Shown one piece after another: positions 62,756-64,000 of a stretch of 64,000 nucleotides of DNA. The translations under genes were made by a program, and so were the position numbers. Every line of letters begins with the position of its first letter. Position 1 is the stretch's first letter. Below the pieces are notes generated by a model, which did not search any database, had not been told where the DNA came from, and saw only the letters and a list, made by a program, of their open reading frames with translations. Origin of the DNA: DMER01 sp003451645 (GTDB lineage: Bacteria > Pseudomonadota > Alphaproteobacteria > Micropepsales > Micropepsaceae); the NCBI GenBank assembly GCA_031976175.1, contig DALYLR010000014.1, forward strand, positions 1 through 64,000, given 5' to 3'.

Positions 62756-64000
62756 TCATTGCGCCGCTTGCGGGATCGGCAAAGCCTTCGGGAAGACCAA
62801 GCGTGCGGCAAGGCCAGGTTGATTGTCGGCGAGTTCGAGTGCCGCCCCATGCATGCGTGCAACGGCCGCTACCAAGCTTAAGCCCAGCCCAGAGCCCGGC
62901 GTATTGCGGCTGCGCTCCAGCCGCACGAAACGGTCAAGGACACGCGCGCGGTCTGGCGCCGGAATGCCGGGCCCGCTGTCGCGTACGATAATGCTGGGGC
63001 CATCGTTGCGCAGATAGCCGGGGTCGATCTGTACGCCGACTTTACCGCCTGTAGGGGTATATTTGAGCGCATTATCGACCAGATTGGCTGCGGCTCTTGC
63101 GACCAAACTCGGGTTGCCGCGCACCCGCACCGCCTCTGGCGCGCTGAGCGTCAAAGCGATCCCGCGCTCTTCTGCAACGGGTTCATAGAGATCGACCACA
63201 TCGCGCGCAATGCTGCGCAGATCGACCTCCTCCATCGTATTGCGATGCGCGCCTGACTCCGCTTCTGCAATGAGAAGCAGCGAGTTGAACGTCGCGATCA
63301 GACCATCGGCCTCCTCGATCGCATTCTCCAGCGCCAGCTTCGTGTCATCGGGCGTGTCGCGTGCCAGCATCGCCCCCTCAAGCCGGTTGCGCAGGCGGTT
63401 CAATGGCGTACGCAGATCATGGGCGATGTTGTCCGCCACTTCACGCATACCGGTCATCAGGCCCTCGATCTGACCCAACATCGCGTTCAGGTTCTTGGCC
63501 AATTCGTCCAACTCATCGCCCGAGCCCATGATGGGAATGCGGCGGGACAGATCGCCTTGCATGATTTCTTCGCTGGTCTGGTTGATTTGATTGAGCCGCC
63601 CCAGAACCGTGCGCGCGATCAAGCCTCCCCCGATCACCCCGAACAGAGCCGTGAGCCCCAACGCATAAAGCAACGTATTGCGCAAAGTGCCCTCGATGAG
63701 GGCCAGATCAGAAATGTCGCGCGCGACCAGAAGCCGGTAGAGCCCCCCTTGCAAGGGGATAGCTCGGCCGCGCGCCAGGCCTTGCTCCCCGCCGCGCGTA
63801 AAGGTGAAACCTATCCACCCGCCCTCATCCACGATGGCATTGGCGGGCCAGCGTGCAAGATTTCCCCCAAGCGAACGGCCGTCGGGCGCGGTCAGCAGGA
63901 TGAGGCTGGACCCTGAACTCGCCGCTGCGCGCTCTATCACCACCTGCCGCAAACCCAACAGCCCGCGCCGCCGGTACTGCTCAGAGAGACCCTGCACTTC
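62756..64000 (-). CDS. Sensor histidine kinase, N-terminus beyond the window (partial)
   Basis: The frame is still open at base 64000, so the start and first transmembrane helix lie outside. Visible are a periplasmic sensor part, a transmembrane helix (NTLLYALGLTALFGVIGGGLIA), a HAMP linker (LGRLNQINQTSEEIMQGDLSRR), HisKA with the phospho-acceptor in ADNIAHDLRTPLNRL, and HATPase_c with NLVDNALKYTP, DSGPGIP and GSGLGLSLV. It is of the EnvZ/QseC-like type. A response regulator partner is presumably upstream, off the window. Confidence 0.93.
   Translation of the reverse strand, partial: EVQGLSEQYRRRGLLGLRQVVIERAAASSGSSLILLTAPDGRSLGGNLARWPANAIVDEGGWIGFTFTRGGEQGLARGRAIPLQGGLYRLLVARDISDLALIEGTLRNTLLYALGLTALFGVIGGGLIARTVLGRLNQINQTSEEIMQGDLSRRIPIMGSGDELDELAKNLNAMLGQIEGLMTGMREVADNIAHDLRTPLNRLRNRLEGAMLARDTPDDTKLALENAIEEADGLIATFNSLLLIAEAESGAHRNTMEEVDLRSIARDVVDLYEPVAEERGIALTLSAPEAVRVRGNPSLVARAAANLVDNALKYTPTGGKVGVQIDPGYLRNDGPSIIVRDSGPGIPAPDRARVLDRFVRLERSRNTPGSGLGLSLVAAVARMHGAALELADNQPGLAARLVFPKALPIPQAAQ

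Noticed and set aside
1..64000. CRISPR arrays, prophage, insertion sequences, rRNA operons
   Set aside because: No regularly spaced repeats, integrase, transposase, phage structural gene or rRNA sequence was found by reading both strands.

Overview
The window is a GC-rich, densely packed chromosomal segment of an alphaproteobacterium. The evidence is a PopZ-family polar organizer beside valS, a tolC and a pcm-type methyltransferase, a PleC/DivJ-like kinase with a DivK-like receiver, a perfect CtrA box (TTAA-N7-TTAA), and a coaD-queA-tgt run. I cannot name the genus. The sequence is probably an Illumina assembly, because a residual adapter 13-mer interrupts valS.

Layout. 1-248: three tandem imperfect palindromes, including an exact 83-bp direct repeat. 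286-9172: membrane protein, formyltransferase-fold protein, APC amino-acid permease, then valS-popZ-tolC-pcm on the minus strand. 9316-11135: tRNA-Cys, a DUF3095 cyclase-like gene, a CtrA box with a short terminated transcript, tRNA-Asn and tRNA-Lys. 11211-14030: coaD-queA-tgt (queuosine and CoA). 14179-17195: a two-subunit acyl-CoA dehydrogenase operon under a MarR regulator, divergent from an RND efflux pair (17241-21525). 21601-24829: unknown protein and aminopeptidase N. 24976-28281: a histidine kinase, Hpt protein and single-domain receiver. 28382-40186: a divergent Pel exopolysaccharide operon (deacetylase-only pelA, pelB split in two, pelD without its GGDEF domain, pelE, pelF, pelG, no pelC).

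40181-53728 is rich in polyamine genes: a PuuA-like glutamine synthetase, a PotD-like binding protein, divergent speD and speE, and potBCA. Embedded in it is a five-gene minus-strand operon (two FAD oxidoreductases, a GcvT-like protein, an ECF sigma factor, a putative anti-sigma factor). 53729-60362 holds a HU-like gene, glnE, and a membrane-anchored ClpB-type double AAA+ ATPase whose C-terminus is clearly derived from peptide chain release factor 2 but lacks the GGQ domain. 60466-64000: FAH-family hydrolase, UMF1-like MFS transporter, and a histidine kinase cut off by the window edge.

The two places most likely to hold undescribed biology are the AAA+/RF2 fusion (53729-57046) and the rewired Pel operon with its upstream phosphorelay and possible attenuator (24976-40186). 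No rRNA, CRISPR array, prophage or insertion sequence was seen.
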